Source: Plasmodium brasilianum
Taxonomy: Eukaryota > Apicomplexa > Aconoidasida > Haemosporida > Plasmodiidae
Assembly (NCBI RefSeq): GCF_023973825.1
Contig: NC_090118.1
Span: 528,501 to 592,500 of the forward strand
Reading direction: 5' to 3'
Length of the DNA stretch: 64,000 nt
Part shown: one piece after another, positions 13,009-23,154 of the stretch
Layout of the letters: every line of letters starts with the position of its first letter
Numbering within the stretch: position 1 is the stretch's first letter
Notes under the pieces: generated by a model
What the model saw: only the letters and a program-made list of their open reading frames with translations
The model's database searches: none
Told to the model about the DNA's origin: nothing
Position numbers and translations under genes: made by a program

Positions 13009-13976
13009 GTATAATAGCACAATCTTTTTAACACGGTTCCCCTTGTCATCAATATATTTCCCCCTTCTACAGTTTGTATATACATTTATATATATAGATA
13101 TAAACATGTACTCGCGGCATGAACGATGTTATTTTACCGATATGCCCCTTAAAAACCTTTTAAAATTCTCCTTAACATTTTAAAAAAAGGAAAAAAGCAT
13201 TTTTACTGCTATGTAAGCGGTAAAATTGTGTAAGCGCATAAAATGAAATAACACAAAATTAAGAAAAATTAAGCATAATAATGAAATATTTAACTATCAA
13301 AAAATTAAAATAAAATGATTATCCCGTTACATAAAATTTCTGCAAAATATAAAACTTAACCAAATGGGTATACCTACTTCTCTACCAAAAACAGAGAAAA
13401 GAAAAACTTAAAATAAAAAGGAACTACTTATTATATATGAATATGAAAAGCAGCCTTAATTTAAAAAACAAAAAAAAAAGAAAAAAACAAAAAAAAAAAA
13501 GAACGAAAGAAAGAAAAATATAAGAAACTAAGTCAATATGTTTATATATACAGGTATGTAAGAATATATTATATATCTGATAAGTTTCCTTACGATAACT
13601 GTCATTTTAATGACTATATATTAGTGCTTACAAGTTTACATCCTGCGTTAAATTTTCACTTATTTTCACTTTTTAATTTGTTTTAGTCCAACGGCTCATA
13701 TGTTAAATAAAAGATATATAAGCGCATTTTAAATAACCTAATACTATTTTACTTTAGTCCTACATTTTTGTTATGTCATACATAAGCCAAATATTATGAG
13801 CAGTCAACTTGTATTCATATATATATATATATATGTATATATATGTACCATATGATGAAGCGAACTTTCAAAATGAACTGTGCAAAGGATAAATACGTTA
13901 TAAATATTTACACTATAATGCAATATAATGAAATGTTATATAGTTTTTCTATTTATTTATTTTTATTTTTATTATT

Positions 13977-14066
13977 ACTGTAATTTGTACCTTAATTTTT
14001 ATTATAACTGTAATTTGTACCTTAATTTTTATTATAACTGTAATTTGTACCTTAATTTTTATTATT
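13977..14066. repeat. 30-bp tandem repeat, three copies
   Basis: Three nearly identical copies of a 30-bp unit containing attataactgtaatttg, followed by (TTA)n/(ATT)n DNA to about 14115. Confidence 0.85.
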
Positions 14067-15225
14067 ATTATCTTTATTTTTAATATTTTTATTTTTAATA
14101 TTATTATTATTTTTTATTTTTTTTTTTAACCTTTTTAAGCTAATATTTTCAGTAACCGGTATATGAAACTTCTCATTTTGAGCTAAAATATTATGCTATT
14201 AAAATGGTAAAAAAAAAAAAAAATGTATATGCATATATATATATATTCTACATACGTACATATATATATATGCATATATAAATGAGCATATTTTGCATTT
14301 CCATATGCGCGTATGCTACATTTACATATGCATATATTTTACGTACATATATGCATATAATTTACAATTTTATCTACATTTGCATTTATGATTAAGCACT
14401 TGTATATGTATATGCGCGAGTACGTGTTACCCCCATATTTGAATGCACACATATACTAGTTTAATCGAACTGTTTTCCTTTTTTCTCCTTTGTCGAAATT
14501 CACGTCATCTTGAATATAAGGTACATATTAGGGTCTTTATGTATAGGATGCATTTTTTTTTTTTTTTTTTCCAAAAGTACATCATTTGTGTACCTTATAC
14601 ATGTACATACATGTGCCCGAATATACATGTACACGTACATACAAGTGCATGTACATACATTTACACTTATATAGATATATGTACATTTATTTATTGCAAA
14701 CTTTACCCTTTTTATAAATGTTATATGAAAAAAAATTACACGGATAATTTGTCTCAACGATTTCGTCATTATTGTTATTACTGTGTGGTTTAGTTATGCA
14801 TATATGTTCATATTTGTTTATACATAGGTACATATGTTCACATGTTTGCATATGTGCAGGTACATATGTGTATACATATTTATATATCCACTTGTACATG
14901 TGTAAGTATATACGTGTTTGTATATGTGTATGGGCATGTATGTATGTATCTATTTGTTTATGCTTTTAAATTACATGTTAGTTCAGATTTTCCGCATAGC
15001 TCGTATTAGTAGGTACTCTACATAAATCATACGCCGAAAAATCGTACACCAAAAAAGGGTTTTATGGAAATCGTACGCTTTTGGCGTTTTGGCGAATGGA
15101 TTATACATTTAGATTATGAGCATTTTTTATAAATGCACTGTTTTTGACTCGTCCTTGCAGCGTGCATATTCATCCTTTCCGTGTGCATGTTAGTGCCTAC
15201 CGCTTAACGGTGGGAAAAAGGCAAG

Positions 15226-17205
15226 ATGTCTCTTAAATTTTTAATAAATGAACCAAAAGTAAAGCTACTGTTTTCACCGAATGAGTTTTTTAACACATTA
15301 AATGATATGTTCAAAAATTCGAAGAAAAGAATTGTGATAAGTTGTTTATATATGGGAATAGGGGAGTTAGAGAAAGAATTAATAGAAAGTATTAAAAATA
15401 ATAAAAATGTAAAAAATATAAAGATAGACATATTACTAGATAAGCAAAGAGGTACAAGACCGGAAGGGAAGTTCAAAGAAAGCTCAATAAGTGTTTTATC
15501 TGATTTATTTAATTATGTTAATAATATAAATATAAGTTTATTTCATAATCCTTTATTAGGTGCTATATTATATAATATATTACCTTATAGAGCTAATGAA
15601 GCTATGGGTGTTATGCATATGAAAGCATATATTGGTGATGATGTTATAATTCTCTCAGGAGCAAATTTAAGTGATAGTTATTTGCGAAATAGGCAAGATA
15701 GGTATCTTATAATTGAAAATAAGTTATTAGCTGATTCTGTTCATAAAATTATTAACACTGTTCAGAATATGTCATTTACTTTAAATGTAGATTTAACTAT
15801 GCAGTGGGAAAGTGATTTGGTAAATCCTTTGGTAGAAGCTCATTTATTTCGTGAACAGTACTACAGAAGAATGCGATTCATACTTAGTGAAATTGAAAAA
15901 GATATATATTATTATAATATGCAACAACTAACAGGAAAATTGTATAACAGTAATATAAATGATTGTACAAATAACAATTGTAATTACAGAAATAGCAGTG
16001 GGAGTTATTGGGCTAAGGCAAAAAGTTTTGCAAATCCTGTAAAAGATACTATAGATTATGCCAACAATACGATAGACTGTAGTAACCAAAGGAGTATTTT
16101 AAATCATTTTAATAATAAGGAAAAAAAAGGGAAAATAAAAAGTGGAAAAATTAATAGCCTGTTCAGGAAATTAATTAAAGGGTCATTACGTAATAATGTA
16201 AAAAAAAATGACTGTGAAAAAGCGAAAGATATATCAACCTTTTTAAGGGATAAGGATGATTTTTTTCATCCATTATTTGAAAAAGGGAAAAGTATATTAT
16301 CAATTGAACTAGCTGTGCAATGTGGCTTTTCAATACCTCCTATATTTGATGAAAGTAATATGCTGGAAAATTTATTAAAAAATATAAAAAAACATAATCA
16401 AGGATTGGTTATCTCATCTGGATATTTAAATTTTCCAAAAATTTTTTTAAAATTATTGAGAAATATATATGATAATTTAATTTCAAAAAAAGGGAAAATA
16501 CATTTTATTACATCTGCACCGTGTGCTAATAGTTTCTTTAAATCTAAAGGGATATCTTATTATGTACCACTTGCTTATAGTATTATTGCTCATACATGTA
16601 TTGAATTTATTACGAAAAACATTGTAAATGTTTTTAAAAATGTAAATAATGAAAATAATTATTTAGAAAAAAAATTATACTCATCCACAAATATTTATTT
16701 AGAATATAATAAACCGTCATGGACATATCATACTAAAGGAATGTGGTTAATTAATTATGCTCATAATCAGGAAAATAATACAAATTATGAATATTCAGAA
16801 AATTGGAATTTTTCAAAAATTATGACCAACTGCTCAAACAATTTGGAAAATTGCATGAACAAGTCAGAACATTTTCAAAATGAAGAAAATTTGTTTGCAC
16901 ATATTTTAGAAAAAGAAGAATTGGATAATGCCTATACTACCAGCGATTGTATAGGTCAAACTTCTTCCCATTTACCATGGGGAACAGTAATAGGAAGCTC
17001 TAACTACGGATATAGAGCAACATACAGAGATTTAGAAATGAGTTTTATAATAAAAACAAATGATGATAATTTAAAATATCAATTTCAGAAGGAATTAAAT
17101 ATTATATATGAGTTTTCCAAATTTGTGCATATGCACGAACTGAAGTTAAGGTACCCTAGGTGGCTCAGGTATCTGGTCAACTACGTTTTAAAGTGGCTTT
17201 TATGA
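15226..17205 (+). CDS. PGPS: CDP-diacylglycerol--glycerol-3-phosphate 3-phosphatidyltransferase (PGP synthase)
   Basis: Single-exon gene of 659 residues. It condenses CDP-diacylglycerol with glycerol 3-phosphate to make phosphatidylglycerophosphate, the first committed step to phosphatidylglycerol and cardiolipin, normally at the mitochondrial inner membrane. It is the eukaryotic PGS1 type from the phospholipase D superfamily, with two HKD half-sites. The first is H131-x-K133-(x4)-D138, followed by SGANLSDSYLRNRQDRY. The second is H502-T-K504-G-M-W. Then comes the family signature VIGSSNYGYR at 588-597 with RDLE at 601-604. Between the two half-sites is an Asn/Lys-rich insert (about 235-345) typical of Plasmodium, so the protein is longer than yeast or human PGS1. 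The start fits because the conserved fold (LFSPNEFF) begins within 15 residues; no clear presequence precedes it. Confidence 0.93.
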   Translation: MSLKFLINEPKVKLLFSPNEFFNTLNDMFKNSKKRIVISCLYMGIGELEKELIESIKNNKNVKNIKIDILLDKQRGTRPEGKFKESSISVLSDLFNYVNNINISLFHNPLLGAILYNILPYRANEAMGVMHMKAYIGDDVIILSGANLSDSYLRNRQDRYLIIENKLLADSVHKIINTVQNMSFTLNVDLTMQWESDLVNPLVEAHLFREQYYRRMRFILSEIEKDIYYYNMQQLTGKLYNSNINDCTNNNCNYRNSSGSYWAKAKSFANPVKDTIDYANNTIDCSNQRSILNHFNNKEKKGKIKSGKINSLFRKLIKGSLRNNVKKNDCEKAKDISTFLRDKDDFFHPLFEKGKSILSIELAVQCGFSIPPIFDESNMLENLLKNIKKHNQGLVISSGYLNFPKIFLKLLRNIYDNLISKKGKIHFITSAPCANSFFKSKGISYYVPLAYSIIAHTCIEFITKNIVNVFKNVNNENNYLEKKLYSSTNIYLEYNKPSWTYHTKGMWLINYAHNQENNTNYEYSENWNFSKIMTNCSNNLENCMNKSEHFQNEENLFAHILEKEELDNAYTTSDCIGQTSSHLPWGTVIGSSNYGYRATYRDLEMSFIIKTNDDNLKYQFQKELNIIYEFSKFVHMHELKLRYPRWLRYLVNYVLKWLL

Positions 17206-19149
17206 AAGCAGTGCATGTCGTGCGTTTATGGTTGTATTGGTGTTTCTTTCGATTTGTTTCGTTTGAATGTGTACATGTATGTATACCACGAGCCAGTAAA
17301 CGCATTAAGGATCAGGAGAACCATCGCTTGAAGTAGCGTTCCTTCTTTTCTCCTTTCTTTTTTTTTTTTTTTTTTTTTTGTCCATTTTTCAGCTGTTTGC
17401 AGTATATATATATGTATGTATATGTATGTATGTACACGTACACATTTTATACGTTTGCATAATTTTTCCTTTTCACCCAAATATTTTTTGAAGTGCTGTT
17501 TCTTTTTCTTTTTTTTTTTTTTTTTTTCGATTTATAAATATATTGTAAAAAAAAATCATATTAATCTTTTTTCCTAAAAACGTTTAACTTGTGCCTCATA
17601 AGCAAAACTAAACGAATTCAAAGGTGAAGCAAAGCTTTTTTTTTTTTTTTCTCGTTTTTTCATTTTACCGTTTATCCCTTTCTTTTGTGCTTCCTTTCTA
17701 CACACATTTTTACCTCACTTTAAAAACTGCTTTTATAACATTACCACCATGTCCATGGGCTTCATTTAACTCGTTTAATTAGATGAAGGGAGATACAACA
17801 CAAAAATAAAAGAAAAATATGAACATGTAATATAAAAGGCACAACTCATATATATTTAGAGGCGCGCCAATGCATAATTAAAAAGAGGCTATAAGTAATA
17901 ATACTACAAAACATTTACTGTTTTATTTTTAACTTCGCATTAAGGGTGAGTCATGTACACGCAATGTAGATATAGTGCTCATGTTATGCACACATGTATG
18001 TAAATATGTACCCACGCTATCCCCCAATATGTGTGCTATAATTCCGACGGTATGTATTCTTTATTTCCCTCTACGAATTGGTGATACAATTTATTTTTTA
18101 AATAATATGAGTTGTCAGAAGATTTTAAAAGAACGCAGTCTAATAGGCAGTTTAATCGAAAGCACGTAAAATTGGCACTGATAAGAGGGAAAACAAAAAA
18201 TGAAGTGAAATAAATAAAACTAATGTTTACTCATTCTTTTGAAATTACTCCGTTAGTTTTCTTTTTCTTTGTTCTTTTCTTTGTTTTTTTCTTCGTTTCT
18301 TCGTTTCTTCGTTTCTTCGTTTTTTCGTTTTTTCGTTTTTTTTTTTTTTTTTTCTGTTATAGGTGTACAACGAAATACTTCTCAGAAAATGCAAAAGTCA
18401 GCATTAACTCGAATTTCGTCCGCGGCAAATGCATAAAAGGATTCTTCGAATTATTTCAAAGTGTAAACATTATAGGGACGCGACGAGAGAAATGCACATG
18501 TACATATATGTATATGTATGCATGTTTATGTATACATGTACGTATGTTGGCGTTTGCCCCAGTATACATTTTACGTTGCCGTTAAACGTCATCCTTGGGC
18601 TTGGTGGATGTACAGTAGGACTTTTTCTTCAGTATCTGGGGAGATTGAAAAATATTAGTTCATAAAAAATAAAATAGGGAAGATCATAGAGAAGCTAGTT
18701 AGGATGCAAATGAGAAGAAAATTGATTCAAACGAAGCGCTAAAAATAATAAATGAAAAGGCAAAATCTGCGCAGGTTCTAAGCGCGTTAAGTATATGCTG
18801 CAATAGATGAGGAAGCTCAATAAGTACAACTCCGAAATTGACAGAAATGAGGTATTTGCCTTAATTTTTTTTCGAATATATTGCAATAATGCCTGTACGT
18901 ACATATACTTAGGTATATATACATTTATGCTTCTTGTATGTACGTATGTATGTATGCATGTATGTATGCACGTATGCACGTATGCACGTCATTCGGGGGG
19001 AGAAAAAAGGATGAGAAGTATAAAATTGAAATACAGCAAATAAGAAGGCATAGCAGAGAGGTAAACAAAACATCTATATGAACATCCGTACGAGTATCTG
19101 TACTAATACCTGTGTAAACAACTACACGTGTGTGAGCTTTAACCACACT
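17206..19149. other. Intergenic region downstream of PGPS
   Basis: 3' region of PGPS and 5' region of the S4-like gene, both on the plus strand. It includes poly(T) tracts (17359-17379, 17511-17527, 17637-17650, 18338-18352), (CATA)n/(TACG)n DNA and no supported exon. The frames near 18223-18665 are Phe- or Thr/Tyr-rich and lack conserved character. Confidence 0.5.
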
Positions 19150-21208
19150 ATGTTTGTTTTTGTATTTCTCCTATTTGTTCGTTTATATCCAAATGTAAAT
19201 GCTTACAAAAGCCCCTTTTTCAAAAACAGCAATTATATCAGCAGCTATTTATTACTGCACAATGGAGTTAAGATGCCCTGTCAAATAAAGAGGAAATGTA
19301 TACATAAAGGTTTATGTTTTTTAAGTAAGTCATTATTTCGGAGTAAAATAAGGGATTGTACCACACGTCTGTACGTGTTAAACAAAGGAGAAGAGGAGAA
19401 TCTCTTTTTTTCAAGTGATAACTTAAACGAAAGGAATAAAGAAAGGGGAGTGAAGAAAGAGCAGGTGGGTAAAAGGATGGTGAAAGAACCGGACGTCAAT
19501 AAATTGAGGAAAGAGTATGATTCGAATGGCTTGGACTACTTGGACGACACTGAGAAAAAACCAAATAGCCGGAGCAAATCTGAGCGTAATAATGACATAA
19601 AAGATACACTGAAAAAAACACGAAAATTCTGCAATTACTTAACAAGCAAATTAGGTAGACTAAATAAAAAGCTTAGGGAAATAAAAAAATTAGAAACCAT
19701 CTTTTACGCAAATCCAAATATCCTAACGGAAAATCAACAAGTTAAATTAAGTAAAAAAAGACAAATAAAAAATGAAATAGTTTTAATTAACAGATACAGA
19801 AAAAAGTATATATCATACAAAAGAAATTTAATGAAAAACGTTGACGACCTTTCACCTTTTTTTTATTCAAAAAAAAAAAAACGCAAAAAGGAGTTATGTT
19901 CACCCCAAGAATTCCGAGAAATTCGTACGCAAAAAGAAACGATAAGATATAAAAATTCATGTGGTGCTCTAACCTGTTACGTGACAAGACATACCGCATA
20001 AATGAGTGAAAAAAAAAAAAAAAAAAAAAAAAACCTGTACATTTCATAATATTTCTGACCACGCAAGGTGGAAGCAACCCCATCTTTTTTTTTTTTTTTT
20101 TTTTTTGATTTTAATTTTTATTTTTTAATACCCTTCTTCACATCCGTTGCAGTAAAATCGGACAATCCCAAAGCAGCAGTGCAGAGAATAAAAAGTATAG
20201 ACTTCGAAAAGGTACCCAAGAATGTAACTGATTACTTAGTATATAATAAGATTGGGAGTAAAGAAGAAATTAAAATTCTGTTTGGTCTTCGGGCTATAAA
20301 AGTGAATGGAAACACAAGTAAGAGCTGAGATAGGAGAAGCATGAACTCCGCAAATGCATACATATGTGTGAGTATGTCCATAGCATATGCATGTGTATAT
20401 GTGTTTGTGCTTATGTGAATATCATATGCATGGGTGAGCGAATATGCACTCTGACGTGTAAACATGACTACCAGTTAGTACGTGTACATACGCAGCTACT
20501 CACTGCTTTGCAATTCCTTGTAACACTCACCATCTTTTCAAATAAATTACCACCCTGTTCCTCTTTCGAACAATGAACAGTCGATGACGAGAATTACGTA
20601 CTAAATGTAATGGAGGATGAAGTGAAAGTTTTCAATGAAGTGATAAACATCCACGAGGATCAGTAAGATAAACATATAGAAATAAACAAATTTTTAAAAG
20701 ATGCTTACGTGTGTATGTGAGTGTTTGCTAGAGATTGTGAGCAATTGTAGGCTATTGTTGATTAGTGTGAGTTATTGGGGGGGGAGTGCAACTATACTCG
20801 GTTGCAAGTTCCGATGCATAGGGAGAAACCACACACTACAGACATTATGTGCACATTCTAAGAAACGACTAATGAAACGAATACCCTTTTCTGTACATAG
20901 AAGGGATATTTTTTTTTTTTCATTTTTTGTTGTTGATAAGGAGCAAGTTCATACATACTTTGTTTCGTTTATATGCTTGAATACATTTTATTAAAGAAAT
21001 AAAAATGGTATACATTCTTTTTTTTTCTTCTTTATTTTCGTATTTTATTTGTTTTTTTTTTTTTTTTTTCTTCCCCTTTAGCTATGTTATTCGAAAAAGA
21101 TTTACAAGAGACCAAAAGCGAATTTTAAAAGAAAAAAAAAATGAAAGCATATCAGATGTCAAACGGGAAATTAAAGAGTTTGAAAAATTTTTCAATATCA
21201 AACAATGA
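19150..21208 (+). CDS. Putative apicoplast-targeted protein with S4-like RNA-binding domain
   Basis: Four-exon model: join(19150..19924,20153..20317,20581..20662,21082..21208), about 382 residues. Exons 2 to 4 fit exactly: A|GTAAGA to CAG|TC, then CA|GTAAGA to TAG|C, all in phase. The end of exon 1 is less certain. ATT C|GTACGC at 19924 is in phase with the TGCAG|TA acceptor, but other donors up to 19975 also are. The start is placed at the second in-frame ATG (19150) because it begins a clean signal peptide (MFVFVFLLFVRL...NA) followed by a basic, acid-poor stretch; the ATG at 19078 is the alternative. After a Lys-rich helical middle, exons 2-3 encode an S4-like pattern: VTDYLVYNKIGSKEEIKILF, then IKVNGNTIDDENYVL, then DEVKV. 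The C-terminus is basic and coiled. S4 domains bind structured RNA, often rRNA. Apicoplast location is an inference from the bipartite leader. Confidence 0.7.
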
Positions 21209-21284
21209 CATGCAAATAGTTGAAGGTGCATTCAAGCTATTTTGTTTTGTAGGAAAATATTACAACTGCTCCATGTACTTGTGT

Positions 21285-21286
21285 AA

Positions 21287-21320
<34 letters not shown>

Positions 21321-21545
21321 TTACGTATGTACAAACACATATACGTGCATACATATGTACACACATACGTACAAATATACATATACACATACGTACAAAT
21401 ATACATATACACATACGTACAAATATACATACATACATACGTACACATATACACACACACATACGTACACATATACACACACACATACGTACACATATAC
21501 ACACACACATACGTACACATATACACACACACACACACGTACACC
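21285..21545. repeat. (TA)n followed by ACATACGTACA array
   Basis: A (TA)n block, then about nine degenerate copies of a roughly 22-26-bp unit carrying acatacgtaca plus tatacaca or tatacata. Open in several frames on both strands because the unit lacks stop triplets. Confidence 0.85.
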
Positions 21546-22574
21546 CTTACATATATATTCATTTGTTCATTTATATTCTTTTTTTTTTTACTAGTCTTAG
21601 GTATATTAAACGCCAAATTACTACACGGTCATATATTACCGTTCATTTGCGCAATTACATTTCTTACGCATTTTTAATCGTGCCCCCCGCCTCCCCTACT
21701 TTTGAAAAAGTATGATAATACGAATGGATAAACATTATACTTTTACATCTGTATGTAATTCGAAAAAAAATTATATATATCCAAAATAATGTTAAAGCAT
21801 GTCGTAATATGAATATTTTTTTTTTTTTTTTTTTTTGACTAATGTATTCTGTTAAAATTTATTTATAATAGCATAATGTATATATATTTGTAAACAAACC
21901 TTTTTAGTTATCATGGGGATTTTATCATTTTTTAGTCATAAACAAATTGTAGTCATATAATAATACGAGGGTAAGGCATCTCCAGCCACTCGTACTTGGC
22001 CTTATACGTGAGTATGCACATATATATATATATATACACTTTCCAGTTACAGTATTTATACCAGTATAACATAACACTGTGCTATATATACAAGTTTATA
22101 TTATTTTTTTTTTTCTTTTGGAAATACATGTTTATATCACACATTAAATATTTTTTTTTTTTCTTTCCTTTGTGTATTGTTTTATTTATGAAAAGTCGAC
22201 CGTTTATTTATTATTAGCTTTGATTATTTTTTTTTTTTTTTTTTTTTTTTTCTGAGGATACATTCGGCTTCATCACTACATACTATTATTTGGGGAAAAA
22301 AAAAAATATACGTATATACGCATACATACAAATACATACATATGTATATATATATACGTACATATGTACAAATTCGTAATTCTTATACGTTTGTTCGTGT
22401 TGTACTTTATATGTATGTACTACGAACTACCCTTTGTATAATTTAAGTACGTATGTGATATACTTTTCTACCAGTACCGCGTATACATCCGCGCGGTGAA
22501 AAAAACAAAGCATATGACTATTATGTTAGTATGAGGCTTTATTTAATTTTCTTTTCATGTTACTTCTTTTTATT

Positions 22575-22840
22575 AATTTACTGTTTTGTCGTTTCACTGT
22601 TTTGTTGTTTCACTGTTTTGTCGTTTCACTGTTTTGTTGTTTTACTGTTTTGTTGTTTTACTGTTTTGTCGTTTCACTGTTTTGTCGTTTCACTGTTTTG
22701 TCGTTTCACTGTTTTGTCGTTTCACTGTTTTGTTGTTTCACTACTTTACTGTTTCACTGTTTTATCGTTTTATCGTTTTATTGTTTTATCGTTTTATTGT
22801 TTTATCGTTTTACTGTTTTATCGTTTTATCGTTTTATATC
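22575..22840. repeat. 16-bp array
   Basis: About 16 copies of ctgttttgtcgtttca and variants (tcg/ttg, ctg/tta). A 16-bp unit shifts frame in each copy, so all three plus frames are open with the same cycling Phe/Cys/Val/Leu peptide. Confidence 0.9.
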
Positions 22841-22844
22841 ATTT

Positions 22845-23010
22845 TATAGTATTATTTAATTTTATCATTTCATAGTATCATTTAAATTTATCATTTCATA
22901 GTATCATTTAAATTTATCATTTCATAGTATCATTTAATTTTATCATTTCATAGTATCATTTAATTTTATCATTTCATAGTATCATTTAATTTTATCACTT
23001 CATAGTATTA
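22845..23010. repeat. 26-bp array
   Basis: Five to six copies of a 26-bp unit containing atcatttcatagtatcattt, directly after the 16-bp array and sharing its T-rich strand. Confidence 0.85.
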
Positions 23011-23154
23011 TTTCCTTTTAATGTTTTATTTATTTTTTTTTTTTTCGTTTTTACGGTTGACGTCATTACTCCAAACAAATTAATCATGTGAAAAATAATA
23101 TATTTATTTAGTTAGGAATTTAAAAAAAAAAAAAAAAAAAAAAAAGAAGCAAAA

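Larger units (their letters stand above)
8630..15225. other. 6.6-kb gene-free interval between divergent genes
   Basis: Both flanking genes point away, so this is the shared upstream region of the SILK/RVxF gene and PGP synthase. It holds many (TA)n blocks (for example 9415-9450, 9650-9697 and 12300-12325), poly(T) tracts (11415-11441, 11595-11609), A-rich minisatellite DNA (10150-10350), a 12-bp array (10775-10890) and a 30-bp triplet repeat (13977-14066). I looked for exons with matched splice sites on both strands and found none that held together. No tRNA or other structured RNA was recognised. Confidence 0.55.
21209..23154. other. Intergenic region with three minisatellites
   Basis: Between the S4-like gene and the SNF2 gene. 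It holds a TA and CATACGTACA array (21285-21545), poly(T) tracts (21820-21837, 22229-22251), a 16-bp array (22575-22840), a 26-bp array (22845-23010) and a poly(A) tract (23123-23145). No exon is supported. Tyr/Ile/Thr and Cys/Phe-rich frames across it are open only because of the repeats. Confidence 0.6.

Noticed and set aside
12732..13085. 117-codon minus-strand frame
   Set aside because: It contains a (TA)n-derived Tyr/Ile run and has no splice partners or conserved pattern.
22531..22875. Cys/Phe/Leu frames open in all three phases
   Set aside because: A 16-bp tandem repeat without stop triplets gives this automatically.
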